Shown here one piece after another: positions 36,599-45,806 of a DNA stretch of 64,000 bases. Numbering within the stretch: the first letter of the stretch is position 1; the number at the start of each line of letters is the position of its first letter. The notes beneath the pieces are model-generated. The model was not told where the DNA came from. It did not search any database and saw only the letters and a program-made list of their open reading frames with translations. The position numbers and the translations under genes were made by a program. The DNA lies in NCBI GenBank assembly GCA_902500775.1, contig CABVRZ010000012.1, positions 1 to 64,000 on the forward strand. Direction: 5' to 3'. The DNA is from an uncultured Nitrospira sp. (GTDB lineage Bacteria; Nitrospirota; Nitrospiria; Nitrospirales; Nitrospiraceae).

Positions 36599-37804
36599 TC
36601 AGCTTTCTCGATAAAAGAGTCGCCCTGGCCACCCGGCAGCACGATAGGTCCAGGCTCCTCGAAGACGCCAAGATAGCTCGAAAGCCAACCGACGCGCTGC
36701 TCGCGGGCCCCGCTGTCTTCCCCAGATAATGGATCCCACATTAATCAACAACGATCGAACCATCTTGAGCATTGGACTCAAACGGTGGCCATCGGCTACG
36801 ACCTCAAACAGAGACCACCCAATCGGCACGCGAGATCGATTCTTGACCCGTTCGGTAAGCTCTTTGAGCATGTCATCAAAACGGCGATCGTAGGTGTGCT
36901 CACGTCGCACTCGTGCAAACCCCTTTTGCGCGACCTGGTCCCGATGATCGGGACTGGCAAGAAGGGTCTTGACCTCTCGAACCAGTTCGTCTTCCCCCTC
37001 GAACGACCGGATTTCTTCTCCGAGACGAAAATATCGCTCCAGATTTGGAGCCCTCTCTGTCAAGAGACACCCTCCGTAACCTGGCACTTCGAATACACGG
37101 GCCTTGATCTGTCGACCGGACACGCCTTGAGTATTCCCATGCGCCCCTTCACTGAAATTCAAACTCACCTGTGATGCTCGGACAATCTCGCCGACCCGCT
37201 TGGCCTCAACCGTCCCTTCGGGCCAACCATGGCCGAAACAGGCAACATCGATCCCTTCCTGACGGAGCTTTTCGATCATGGCGGGGCGCTTCCCATATGC
37301 CGCGCCGACGAAGCTCACCTCATACCGGCATAACGCTGCAGCAACCGGTGGCGCCAGCGTTTCGGCATTAGCAGCCCACTGTGATACATACACGGTCCCG
37401 ATCCCATCGCGATGATACCGGTCCACCAGCTCTGGATATGTAGTCACATAGCGATCAAACTCTCTACCGATCAACCTAGAGAACATTGAGTACTTCCATG
37501 AATCGTCGGTTGACCAGTTGATGATGGAGATCCCGCTGCTCCGGATCAGCCGGATAGTTTCAATCCACACCTCGTATTGCATCAGTACACAGAAGACGAC
37601 GTCGGGTGCTGTTTCTTCTACCCGTTTCAGCAACGCACGATTAAGCTCGGCGAAACTTGCGTACGGCTCGCGTGAAAACGATTCAAAGAACGTCACGTGA
37701 TGTCCGAGTCGCCTCAACGCCGGCAGAAAATTCGCGTGCTCGACTCCTTCCCCACGCGAAGGATCGCCGTAGGCATGTTCCCCCATCACGCACAGAATCT
37801 TCAT
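36599..37804 (-). CDS. CgeB-like glycosyltransferase (GT-B fold)
   Basis: A 401-residue protein like the CgeB group of putative GT-B transferases. It starts MKILCVMGEHAYGDPSRGEGVEH, has INWSTDDSWKY after the first half, and SLNFSEGAHGNTQGVSGRQIKARVFEVPGYGGCLLTE in the donor half, where the E of FEVPG is the usual catalytic-site Glu. The last 80 residues are basic and may be membrane-associated. It overlaps nothing upstream and ends 3 bp before the GT2 start, so the two are likely coupled. Confidence 0.8.
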   Translation of the reverse strand: MKILCVMGEHAYGDPSRGEGVEHANFLPALRRLGHHVTFFESFSREPYASFAELNRALLKRVEETAPDVVFCVLMQYEVWIETIRLIRSSGISIINWSTDDSWKYSMFSRLIGREFDRYVTTYPELVDRYHRDGIGTVYVSQWAANAETLAPPVAAALCRYEVSFVGAAYGKRPAMIEKLRQEGIDVACFGHGWPEGTVEAKRVGEIVRASQVSLNFSEGAHGNTQGVSGRQIKARVFEVPGYGGCLLTERAPNLERYFRLGEEIRSFEGEDELVREVKTLLASPDHRDQVAQKGFARVRREHTYDRRFDDMLKELTERVKNRSRVPIGWSLFEVVADGHRLSPMLKMVRSLLINVGSIIWGRQRGPRAARRLAFELSWRLRGAWTYRAAGWPGRLFYRES

Positions 37805-37807
37805 GGG

Positions 37808-38554
37808 TTACGTCGACCGAGTACGCCGCGCAGTGACATGGTAGCCGACGGTAAAGCGCCGCTCGCGATCGAATTGATCCAACCAGGCGCATAAGAGCGG
37901 CACAACCAGGCCAAGGAGAGGTGCCAGGACAACCCACAAGGGCAACCAGAAAAGCCAAGTTTTTGCTGGGAGCATGGTACTCCACGGGCTCGTCGTCCGA
38001 ATGAACCGCAACGACTCCTGGCCAAAAAATCGAACCGAGCCTTCATTTGGCTCAATCGTGATTTCCTCAAATCCCGCAGCTGTCAGAAACCGCTCGTACC
38101 ACCAGGGCGTGTATCCGCCATAGAAATGGTACGGCTCTTGATGAATCCCCGACCCTAATGGTGCAGTCAAAATCAATGTCCCACCGGGCTGTAGAATCCT
38201 GGCCAACTCTTGTACGACCTTAATCGGTTCGGGATGATGTTCCAGCGCTTCGGTACACAGGACCGCGTCAAAGCTGCTCTCAGGAACAGGGATGGAAGCC
38301 AGGTCCGACACATAGTCGATGTGCCCATAGCCGCCGTGGCGCAATTGCCCGGCTTGCAACGGCTGCAAATCTTGAGAGCGGTATTCACAGTGAGAAAAGA
38401 GATTGCGATAGGGGCAAGATCCCGCTCCCACATCGAGCAGCTTCGTCCCAGTCTTCAACCTCGAAGCCTGTTGTGCAATCCAACGGTCACGCAACACGAC
38501 GTTGTAGGAGAATAGGTCGCTCTTAGCAAACCAGGTACGAAGCCCGCTATTCAC
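37808..38554 (-). CDS. Class I SAM-dependent methyltransferase with C-terminal membrane segment
   Basis: A 248-residue methyltransferase. LLDVGAGSCPYRNLF is motif I, DAVLCTEALEHHPEP motif II/III, and LARILQPGGTLILTAPL motif IV. Residues ~190-222 are strongly hydrophobic, enough for one or two helices, suggesting membrane attachment near the lipid-linked glycan. The GTG start at 38554 overlaps the DUF268 gene stop by 8 bp. The substrate is not known. Confidence 0.82.
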   Translation of the reverse strand: MNSGLRTWFAKSDLFSYNVVLRDRWIAQQASRLKTGTKLLDVGAGSCPYRNLFSHCEYRSQDLQPLQAGQLRHGGYGHIDYVSDLASIPVPESSFDAVLCTEALEHHPEPIKVVQELARILQPGGTLILTAPLGSGIHQEPYHFYGGYTPWWYERFLTAAGFEEITIEPNEGSVRFFGQESLRFIRTTSPWSTMLPAKTWLFWLPLWVVLAPLLGLVVPLLCAWLDQFDRERRFTVGYHVTARRTRST

Positions 38555-39308
38555 GTGTCTTCACGAATTCAAAGCAACCGCATCCATAATCGAGAGGATC
38601 CGCCGCATCGGGCGAGACCTCCTCGTGAAACTGTCCGGCATCGTCGACGAGAGAAAACGACTTAAGCTCCAACCCCTGAAAGAGCCCCCGAACCGTATCT
38701 ACCCCGAACACCCGATGGGCATTGAAACAAACCCGCTCTCGGCCGACCGGCGCCGATAGAAATAGCCAACCGCCAGGCTGTAAGACTCTCACCAATTCAG
38801 CGGCAGCACGCCGGCTCCCCTGCGGGTCCAGCGGATCGCCATACCGACCCAATCCGATGTGCTCGATCACATGGAGGCAGGACAATGACGGGACAACACC
38901 GCTGGCGAAGGGAAGCTGGGTTGCGGTCCCTCCGATACACTGGAGCCCCGGCAGATGCACCGGAAGCGGACGATAATCCAAGAATGCAATGGGCACCGTT
39001 GCAGACAGTACGCTAACCATTGCGACACTCGATCCGACGTCTACGTGAAGCGAAGGCTTCCTCGCAGACAGACGTCGGGCCAACCAGGCGCCCTGGTAAA
39101 AGTAATGCGGATCGAACGGCGTTTTGGTCACTCGATCCAGCAAACACGGAAATGTGTCGCGCCAGTGGACCGATTGGCCCTGCGCTGACCTCCGAAAGTG
39201 TTTGAGATCGCACACAAATTGCGGAAGGAGCGCAAGAGCGGCAATGGGACGAGGGTCGACGAATGGGAGAACCCACTGACGGATAAATTGTCTCAAACTG
39301 AGGGCCAT
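38547..39308 (-). CDS. DUF268-type methyltransferase-like protein
   Basis: A 253-residue protein of the DUF268 group, which has a methyltransferase-like Rossmann fold. HVDVGSSVAMVSVLSA stands in for motif I; DYRPLPVHLPGLQCIGG, LHVIEHIGLGRYGDPLDPQG and LVRVLQPGGWLFLSAPVGRERVCFNAHRVF are characteristic of the group. Members occur in O-antigen and capsule clusters; the reaction has not been settled as far as I know. It is followed by a second methyltransferase overlapping by 8 bp. Confidence 0.8.
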   Translation of the reverse strand: MALSLRQFIRQWVLPFVDPRPIAALALLPQFVCDLKHFRRSAQGQSVHWRDTFPCLLDRVTKTPFDPHYFYQGAWLARRLSARKPSLHVDVGSSVAMVSVLSATVPIAFLDYRPLPVHLPGLQCIGGTATQLPFASGVVPSLSCLHVIEHIGLGRYGDPLDPQGSRRAAAELVRVLQPGGWLFLSAPVGRERVCFNAHRVFGVDTVRGLFQGLELKSFSLVDDAGQFHEEVSPDAADPLDYGCGCFEFVKTRE

Positions 39309-39425
39309 GCTATCCGAACGAAGATTGGTTGCTCTAGGTGGTCATCGTTATTCAGCGGAAAAGAGATTCGAGGTCCAACTTGTTGACAAAACCAGCTATG
39401 GCAGTAACCACCTAACACCTTCCTC

Positions 39426-40295
39426 TCAACTGGCCAGATATTGACCTTCCCCTCGTTCCACAAATATGAAGCTGTGCGTTGTTGTGATTGTAGTGTCTCC
39501 TCTTGCCAAAATATCCTCGATATCGTTCTTTGCGACGGGCAGCCTCCTAGCATCTGCAGTCCACGATTCATATCCATGATCCCAAAACATCTGAAACGTA
39601 TCCGTGAGGGTAGGATTAATCCCTTTCCCGCCAGGCACATGCTCGGTGGCAGAGATTTCTACCATCCATCTCGGCTTCGGCGTTTGCCGCAATAGTTTGT
39701 GAGCCCCCTTAAGCACACCATATTCAGCGCCTTCCACGTCGATAATGACTAAACATTGCTTTCCAGAGAGCCGTTCACCAAGAATTGTATCGAGGGTCGA
39801 CACTGGAATCACTCTCTTATACATCTCAACCGTATTGGCCCAACCCTTAATCAATGATGCTCCGGTGCCACCTCCGAATATTTCGATGAGTCCTGTTTTA
39901 TCACTGATAGCCAGCGGAAACACTTCGGCATTGTTGGTCCAGCCATTCGACCACAGATTCTTATACAGGTAGGCCAGGTTGAGATCGATAGGTTCGAACG
40001 CAATAACGTGCCTGCCATGTTTCAGAGCGATGCAGCAGTAATACCCGATATTGGCCCCGACATTGATGCACACGTCGGTATCTCGAAGAAGATGCCTTAC
40101 CAGCTCCACTTCTTCTATTTCAAATTCACCTCGTTCCATCTCCTCGTTACCCAGAAAAAAGAATCCCATTGGATGTTTTCTCGGTACCTCACCGAGCAGA
40201 CGTGCGTCACGCAGAGATCGATAGGTAAGCGCAAGTCGTGGGAATCGCTCCACAACCGGTTTGACAGCTTCGAGGATGGCTCGGCTGAGCGGCAT
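39426..40295 (-). CDS. FkbM-family methyltransferase
   Basis: About 289 residues of the FkbM group. VCINVGANIGYYCCIALKHG is motif I, VIAFEPIDLNLAYLYKNL motif II, and VPVSTLDTILG with LVIIDVEGAEYGVLKGA the family signature. These enzymes O-methylate sugars. The ORF reaches to 40490, but the extra N-terminal 65 residues derive from the decayed methyltransferase upstream (LPPAMLCLAYGG), so the ATG at 40295 is taken as start; no strong Shine-Dalgarno is seen, and a somewhat longer form is possible. Confidence 0.82.
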   Translation of the reverse strand: MPLSRAILEAVKPVVERFPRLALTYRSLRDARLLGEVPRKHPMGFFFLGNEEMERGEFEIEEVELVRHLLRDTDVCINVGANIGYYCCIALKHGRHVIAFEPIDLNLAYLYKNLWSNGWTNNAEVFPLAISDKTGLIEIFGGGTGASLIKGWANTVEMYKRVIPVSTLDTILGERLSGKQCLVIIDVEGAEYGVLKGAHKLLRQTPKPRWMVEISATEHVPGGKGINPTLTDTFQMFWDHGYESWTADARRLPVAKNDIEDILARGDTTITTTHSFIFVERGEGQYLAS

Positions 40296-40429
40296 ACGAG
40301 GCACCAGATCAGACACGAATGGACCCTTGAAGTTCAGATGGGGAGCAGCCTCTTTCGGGCAATACAGTGCATATACGAAGGCAACAGCTGACTGCAAGAA
40401 ACTGGTCTGAGCAAACCCTTGACACCCTA

Positions 40430-40950
40430 GACGCCCATCAACACTCTGCTCGGCGCCGCCATAGGCCAGACACAACATGGCCGGCGGCAACGGGACGTGA
40501 AGGTCAAAGATCGATCGGTTGATGAACTCCTACACTCTCCCAGTGATGCCGCGCATGCTTGGAATGTTCGCGAAGAGGACATCTTCCGATTTAACAAACC
40601 TGGCCAGAGCCCCAGGACTTCGCTGATATCCGTAATAAGCTCAACCAGCCCGAACGATACGAGGACATCGAACCTCTCCAGCAATGCGCCGGTGGGGTGA
40701 AACAAGTCTCCACAATATGCTTCCCCCTCGCTGCTCACGGTCCAAGATACGACGCACTTGGTCACACCCATCGGGGAGTACTCGATTCCCCAGTCTCAAA
40801 CCCGAACACCTTGTTGAACATCGGCAAGATCGTCGAGCACCCGCAACCCACCTCAACCAGACTGAGCCATTCGAACTTTTTGAACGTCTGCACACACAAG
40901 GCGCTATGGGGCGGATCCGATACGCTGGCTCGACGATAAGTTGGAGTGAA
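40430..40950 (-). pseudogene. Decayed class I SAM methyltransferase
   Basis: Pieces of one methyltransferase appear in different frames of the minus strand: LVEVGCGCSTILPMF (motif I), then GCDQVRRILDREQRG, FHPTGALLERFDVLVSFGL (motif II), and NIPSMRGITG followed by INRSIFDLHVPL. The order is that of an intact UbiG-like enzyme with the N-P-N-M-R-G style loop. Several frameshifts and a stop after ITGRV interrupt it. Remnants may reach into the FkbM ORF's 5' extension. It is not expected to be functional. Confidence 0.75.
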
Positions 40951-41004
40951 GACGCAACCGTATACTGAGCATCAGGACCCCCTGCACATACATGTGGGAC
41001 GCAA

Positions 41005-42354
41005 TCATGCGCGGATGAGACTCACACCATACCCATACTTCATCGTCATACCGATAAAGGTGCTCATGAGTACAAGATACATGAGACCATAGGCTAGAGG
41101 AATCCCATGAATACCCCACTGACCAGGCAACACAGCCAACGCCAAGATGAGCGTCACAACAGCCAAGCCGTAGCCGATTGAGACTTGCAGAATTTTCCCA
41201 CGAGTTTGGAGAATATTTTCAAAGACCGAAGCCACTAGATAGAACAGCGAGCTCGGGAGCAACCATTGAACTAAAGAAAACGAATTCGCCGCAAAGGCCG
41301 GTGAAATCCACCAACTGATCAGATCCTCAGCAAAAATGGTGAGAGGGACGTAGTACAATGTGAATACAACCAGTACGGCCCCCAAAGAAACATGGATAAG
41401 CGAGCCGGTCTTGATGCCACGAACCTCACGACGAAGCAAAACCGTATACAGGCTTCCATTCACCGCCCACACGAGAAAGAAGGCCCTGACATGTAAATCC
41501 GACGCAACTGAATATTCCGCCAGCGCATCCAAGGAGAGAAAACGGCTGATATATATCTTGTCCGCGCTTCCGATCATCATGCCAGAAACGAGCGCTAGCA
41601 TCCCTGGTAGCCCAAAACTGACATTGAAGGCCAACTCTTTTCGCACAAATCTTGGGGTTATCCAACGAAATCCCCCGAACAGCTTTGCTGCTAAGAACAG
41701 ATCTATAACTAATTTGCTGGCCGATCCAGCCACAGTGATAAATACAAGACATTCCAGCCTTCCACCGGCCATCACTGTGATGACCATTGCACCAGATCTA
41801 ACTACGTCCAAGAACATACGTGAGAAATTAACCCACGCCACTCGATTGTGGGCCTGCATGATCGCAATACAGGGCGTACTCAATACAGAGAACGCCATTC
41901 CTACTCCGATCCATTGGAATAACTCCGAGTATTGACGTGTATTGAGGAGCATGGCTGAGATATAGCTTCCTCCGAAAAACATCCCAAATCCAATCAGCAA
42001 GGCAAGGGCACAATAGTAAGGCACCGAACACTGTACCAACGAGTGAGCTCGACGACTTCCACGAGCGATCGCACGGCCAAGACGGAAATTCAACGAGTAG
42101 CCCATTCCAAGATCCAGTACATGAGGATAGGCATATAGCAGAAACAACATCATCACCACGCCGTACGCCTGCTCTCCAACACGATTAAGGAAGTAGGGCA
42201 GCGCCATGGCAAAGAGCGCAAGGGAAATCCCCCTGGACACGAAGAACGATGTGAAATTTAAAACATGCTCTCGCTTGTCGACCACGAGGCTGAGAAGATG
42301 TCTCGACCACTGTTTCATAAGGTGTGGTCTCACGGCGATTTCAGAAAGAGGCAT
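41005..42354 (-). CDS. Polysaccharide flippase-like membrane protein (Wzx/MOP family)
   Basis: A 449-residue protein with about 12 to 14 hydrophobic segments in the MOP/Wzx pattern. VLNFTSFFVSRGISLALFAMALPYFLNRVGEQAYGVVMM forms the first helices, and LDLGMGYSLNFRLGRAIARG follows helix 2, a common Wzx feature. It probably flips a lipid-linked oligosaccharide. The ATG at 42354 has GGAG seven bases upstream, which decides it over the longer ORF and over ATG 42318. Its presence beside an ABC exporter suggests a second glycan or a past cluster exchange. Confidence 0.85.
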   Translation of the reverse strand: MPLSEIAVRPHLMKQWSRHLLSLVVDKREHVLNFTSFFVSRGISLALFAMALPYFLNRVGEQAYGVVMMLFLLYAYPHVLDLGMGYSLNFRLGRAIARGSRRAHSLVQCSVPYYCALALLIGFGMFFGGSYISAMLLNTRQYSELFQWIGVGMAFSVLSTPCIAIMQAHNRVAWVNFSRMFLDVVRSGAMVITVMAGGRLECLVFITVAGSASKLVIDLFLAAKLFGGFRWITPRFVRKELAFNVSFGLPGMLALVSGMMIGSADKIYISRFLSLDALAEYSVASDLHVRAFFLVWAVNGSLYTVLLRREVRGIKTGSLIHVSLGAVLVVFTLYYVPLTIFAEDLISWWISPAFAANSFSLVQWLLPSSLFYLVASVFENILQTRGKILQVSIGYGLAVVTLILALAVLPGQWGIHGIPLAYGLMYLVLMSTFIGMTMKYGYGVSLIRA

Positions 42355-42559
42355 TTCAAGACTCCGACTGACCGTCACCCGCAGAGCAAGCCGGTCAATA
42401 CAGCGGGAATGTCTCGATATCCTGCCTAACGCTATCCCACGTGTTATCGCTACTCGCAACAAACAGGCAGATTCCTTCGCTCTTCACACAGAGACGGCTT
42501 CCTTCACAGTCCCGATCAATCCGTATCACTTCTGCCTTATGTTCACTGATTATCCGCTT

Positions 42560-43445
42560 CTCCACTGTCTCGGTGATTGCACAAAACCGTCCACTGCACA
42601 GGCCGTCTCTGCAACTAATCGATCAATACTTTACTGGCGATGATTCTGACACGCGCGTGGTTTCCCATTATCAGCTCTCTTTTATGGGTGTCCAAGCTCA
42701 GAAGCTGGAGCCTCTCTCCTAAATTTCTTTTGCTTCCCTCGGTTCGACGATCAATCCCGCGTTACCGATAAGTTCTTTCGCATCTCCGACACCGGACACG
42801 ACATCGAGCGTTTCACATGCCGTCGCTTTGCCAATGACGTTCGAGAATTCTTCGCCGAACCTTGACAAAGAAGTCAGGATATCCAATGCGTTATAGATGA
42901 CTTCATATCGTCCCTACCGAGGACCCATAGTATCCATTGCTCCGAACAAAGTTGCTTGCTCAGACGGACAAATGATTGTCGATAATCGGATAGCTCATCC
43001 CCTACGCACACGAACCGCACATCCGACCGTTTCTTTTTCGGCAATGCAGCAGCCTGAAGAAACACCCTTAGCCCGTCATGGAATCGAGCTGTCCAACCAA
43101 GGCGGCCACATACTCCTATGCGGCGATCCCCCACTCGGTGCAACGCCACGCGCAAGCTGCCACGTAGTCCCGGCCGATATGGGAATTGCCAATGATTAAA
43201 ATCAGCGACGTACGAGAGTCGGCATTCGAGTCAATACAGAAACTGGTGAAACCACTCGTAAGGCCCCAACTCCATGTTCGATGTACGCACCTCCAGGCCA
43301 CCTTCATACCAGGGCAACGCCACCTCATCTCCACGGCAAGGAATAGCCCGCATCTAGATAGCCATGCAGGATAGCCAGCCGACTTTCCCAAACGAAACTG
43401 GGCAACCGTGGAACGCAACACACGGACGGTCTCAACTTATACAAA
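42560..43445 (-). pseudogene. Decayed GT4 glycosyltransferase
   Basis: Minus-strand fragments in two or three frames spell a GT-B enzyme: LEVRTSNMELGPYEWFHQFLY, then GVCGRLGWTARFHDGLRVFLQAAAL and KKKRSDVRFVCVGDEL, YNALDILTSLSRFGEEFSNVIGKATACETLDVVSGVGDAKELIG, and a tail RLVAETACAV. The E-x7-E region is recognisable but altered (FSNVIGKATAC). In-frame stops (e.g. near 42720) and frameshifts make it non-functional. It lies between the antiterminator gene and the flippase gene. Confidence 0.75.
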
Positions 43446-43453
43446 GGGTTTGC

Positions 43454-44008
43454 TTACACGCCCACCACATCGCTGACACTGATTTCGACCGCTGCCGCTT
43501 GTTGAATGAGATGTACGCCGATGACCAGCCGATGTCGTTTTTCTTTCCGTAGGAGGATCCCTTGCACTCCCTGGAGGGGGCCACGAACAACTTCTACCCT
43601 CATCCCTTCATGGAGATACGGATGCGGGTCATAGGGAAGAACGCTGATCATCAGACGCCGCAATGCCTCAATCTCTGAATCTGGAATCGGTTCAGGCTGA
43701 CTTCCATGACCGACGATCTCGACCACACCGTTGGTCTTTTGTACGGGAACCTTTTCTCGCTGAGAAAACCGCGCAAAACAATAGCCGGAAAACAGCGGCA
43801 CCTCGATTTCTTTTTTCCGGTCTTTCCACTGGCTCAGCCGTTTGACGGTCGGAAGCAACGGCTCGATTCCCTGCTTCCCCAACTGATCTCGCACCACTTT
43901 CTCATGACGAGATTTCGTTCGTACTGCATACCAATGGGAATTGTCAGACGGAACCGTCTGGTCTTTTTGATCTATCTGACTTGACTGGTTTGCTTGATCA
44001 GGTTTCAT
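43454..44008 (-). CDS. NusG-family transcription antiterminator (RfaH/UpxY-like)
   Basis: A 184-residue NusG paralogue. WYAVRTKSRHEKVVRDQL begins the NGN domain (~27-120) with PLFSGYCFARF near 75; the KOW domain follows (~130-184) with HEGMRVEVVRGPLQGVQGILL. Specialised NusG proteins of this kind (RfaH, UpxY, LoaP) load on RNA polymerase near the start of long polysaccharide operons and prevent early termination. It stands at the head of the 43-kb variable part, so that role fits well. No ops-like element could be pinned down. A Gln/Asp-rich tail (1-26) precedes the NGN domain. Confidence 0.9.
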   Translation of the reverse strand: MKPDQANQSSQIDQKDQTVPSDNSHWYAVRTKSRHEKVVRDQLGKQGIEPLLPTVKRLSQWKDRKKEIEVPLFSGYCFARFSQREKVPVQKTNGVVEIVGHGSQPEPIPDSEIEALRRLMISVLPYDPHPYLHEGMRVEVVRGPLQGVQGILLRKEKRHRLVIGVHLIQQAAAVEISVSDVVGV

Positions 44009-44085
44009 AGGACAACCAGAAGATCGTTTTCGACACAGCTTCGCCCTCTCACTTACAGTGAATAAAAATTCGTCGTGTTGCGCAC

Positions 44086-44673
44086 TTACACCGAGGACGT
44101 CAGCGCGATAATTTTGCTGTCTGGAACCTGCTGATGTTCCAGTTTCGTTCGCAGTCCAGCGCTCTGATCAGCGTTTGCCAGCAACACCGCGTCAAACTCC
44201 CACTCCTGCAATATGTCCGACGACCAGACTGGATAAGACAGAAACGATTCCTGCGGGCGATCATCCACAAATCCAACCAAGGTCATCCGCATCTCACGGA
44301 GTGACAGATAGACCATCTCCGCAAGGTCATTGGTGCCGTAAATGACGACTCGTTTCATTCCATTTTCAGCCATGTGAGACAGCGATTCTCGTAGCCGCGC
44401 ACGCATATCGCGGTAATGAGACAGTGAGTACTCCATGTGTAGAGCGGCCAGCCTCGATTTTTCGGCAACCCCTTGTGGCGTCAACATGTATCGAATACGG
44501 TGGGAAGGGGTCGTGGTCACTGTGATGTATCCGTTCCGCACCAATCGTTTCAAGTACAGATTCGTAAGCCCCAAGGCGACTCCAAGTTTTGCCGCAAGGG
44601 ATCGCTGCGTGACCCCGCCATCTCGCTCCACCTCAGAGAGTAAGAGCAGATCTCGTTGGCCTTGAAGATTCAT
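44086..44673 (-). CDS. Winged-helix regulator with Rossmann-like C-terminal domain
   Basis: A 195-residue protein. Residues ~1-75 form a winged helix-turn-helix (VTQRSLAAKLGVALGLTNLYLKRL is the helix-turn-helix, with a wing at ITVTTTPSHRIRYMLT); ~75-105 is a helical linker; ~108-195 is a Rossmann-like half (RVVIYGTNDLAEMVYLSL, LVGFVDDRP) like the sugar-nucleotide sensing part of PglD/CapD N-terminal domains. The combination suggests a DNA-binding protein that senses a nucleotide or nucleotide sugar and sets expression of the antiterminator and glycan genes. Its upstream region has two palindromes. The function is inferred. Confidence 0.8.
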   Translation of the reverse strand: MNLQGQRDLLLLSEVERDGGVTQRSLAAKLGVALGLTNLYLKRLVRNGYITVTTTPSHRIRYMLTPQGVAEKSRLAALHMEYSLSHYRDMRARLRESLSHMAENGMKRVVIYGTNDLAEMVYLSLREMRMTLVGFVDDRPQESFLSYPVWSSDILQEWEFDAVLLANADQSAGLRTKLEHQQVPDSKIIALTSSV

Positions 44674-44675
44674 AG

Positions 44676-44722
44676 AGTTATAACTAGTTAGCTATTCGTT
44701 CAGGATATGAACATATACGAAC
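44676..44722. promoter_or_regulatory. Palindromes upstream of the winged-helix regulator
   Basis: Just 5' of the regulator's ATG (44673) lie AGTTATAACT (44676-44685) and TAACTAGTTA (44681-44690), two overlapping perfect 10-bp palindromes. Further on, GTTCA-GGATA-TGAAC (44698-44712) sits inside TTCGT...ACGAA. Such spacing fits operators for a dimeric winged-helix protein, perhaps for autoregulation. Confidence 0.45.
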
Positions 44723-44777
44723 AAGGGAGTCAAGGCCACGACTGTGAACCAATCGCGCCCTCACCCGATACTCGCCC

Positions 44778-45806
44778 TCAAATGTGGTGGACGACGAGAG
44801 TAGATGCTCTAGCTGTCACCTGCCGAATAACAGTCATGACCTTGTCAACCGTCAACCGATCAAGACAATCCCAATACGAACAGGCTTCACCGATACATTT
44901 GTCACAGGTCGGCACATCCGGACGTAACAGGACTCCTGTTCCAAGCGGCTTCCATCTCACAGGCAAATTGTTTCGTCGAGGATCAAACAGACTGACCGTG
45001 GGAATGCCCAACGCAGCCGCCATGTGGGCTGGTCCTGTAGCTCCAGAAACGACCACATGGGCATTGGCAATCACGGCCATGAGTTGGCGGAGTGACAGCC
45101 GGCCCATGCCGTTCTTGATCATCATGGTGGAACTCTGCGGAGCGGATAGGATGTATGGCTCGAACTGTCTCCTTTCCGACTCGTTGCCGGTCAACATGAC
45201 GCCATAACCGGCTTGCACCAACTGCACAGCCAAATCCAGGTAATACTCTGGCCGCCAGCGGCGTGCTGAGAAGCCCCCAGGATGAACCACGACTCGTGGG
45301 CTCGGCAGATTCGCCCAGCAGGATACTCCACTGCTTCGCTCCTGTTCCGTCATGGACAGCATTGGAGGTTGAACCTTTCGTGGATTCAAGCCCAGTCCTC
45401 TCAGCATCTCGACGTTATACTCTGATTCATGCTTAGAAAACTCACTGCGATGTTCGTAGATCCGTCGATTCGCCAAGAGACTATACCAACGATAGCCCGT
45501 CGCGACTCGAATCGGTACCCGTGCCAGCCAAGCCGCCCACATCAAACGGCGAAACGGTTTGAGAAACACGGCCACCTCGATCCCCTTCGAAAAAGCACGA
45601 CGCAGTTCCCCCAGTGAATCTGTTAACCGAATGGTTCGAACCTCAGCCACGTCAGGATGCTGATCGAGCAGCGGCGCTACTGTGGGACTGGTCAAGAAGC
45701 TGACTCTGACGCCCGGCACAAGTTGCCGGAGCTGTGTCGCCACCGGAAGCGAGAGAAGCACATCGCCAATACCGTCAGGACGAACGATCAAGACGTTCAG
45801 TGACAT
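44778..45806 (-). CDS. Glycosyltransferase family 9 (heptosyltransferase-like)
   Basis: A 342-residue GT9. VLIVRPDGIGDVLLSLPVATQL at the N-terminus, VVVHPGGFSARRWRPEYYLDLA after the hinge and VVSGATGPAHMAAALGIPTVSLFDP in the donor half are typical. A Cys cluster CDKCIGEACSYWDCL ends the protein and recurs in the other GT9 enzymes here. It overlaps the preceding GT9 gene by 10 bp. It most likely adds a core heptose or a related sugar after WaaC/WaaF action. Confidence 0.9.
   Translation of the reverse strand: MSLNVLIVRPDGIGDVLLSLPVATQLRQLVPGVRVSFLTSPTVAPLLDQHPDVAEVRTIRLTDSLGELRRAFSKGIEVAVFLKPFRRLMWAAWLARVPIRVATGYRWYSLLANRRIYEHRSEFSKHESEYNVEMLRGLGLNPRKVQPPMLSMTEQERSSGVSCWANLPSPRVVVHPGGFSARRWRPEYYLDLAVQLVQAGYGVMLTGNESERRQFEPYILSAPQSSTMMIKNGMGRLSLRQLMAVIANAHVVVSGATGPAHMAAALGIPTVSLFDPRRNNLPVRWKPLGTGVLLRPDVPTCDKCIGEACSYWDCLDRLTVDKVMTVIRQVTARASTLVVHHI

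Noticed and set aside
39333-39416. TAGGTGGT/ACCACCTA inverted repeat between the DUF268 and FkbM genes
   Set aside because: Short arms far apart with no U-run or flanking duplication; could be chance.
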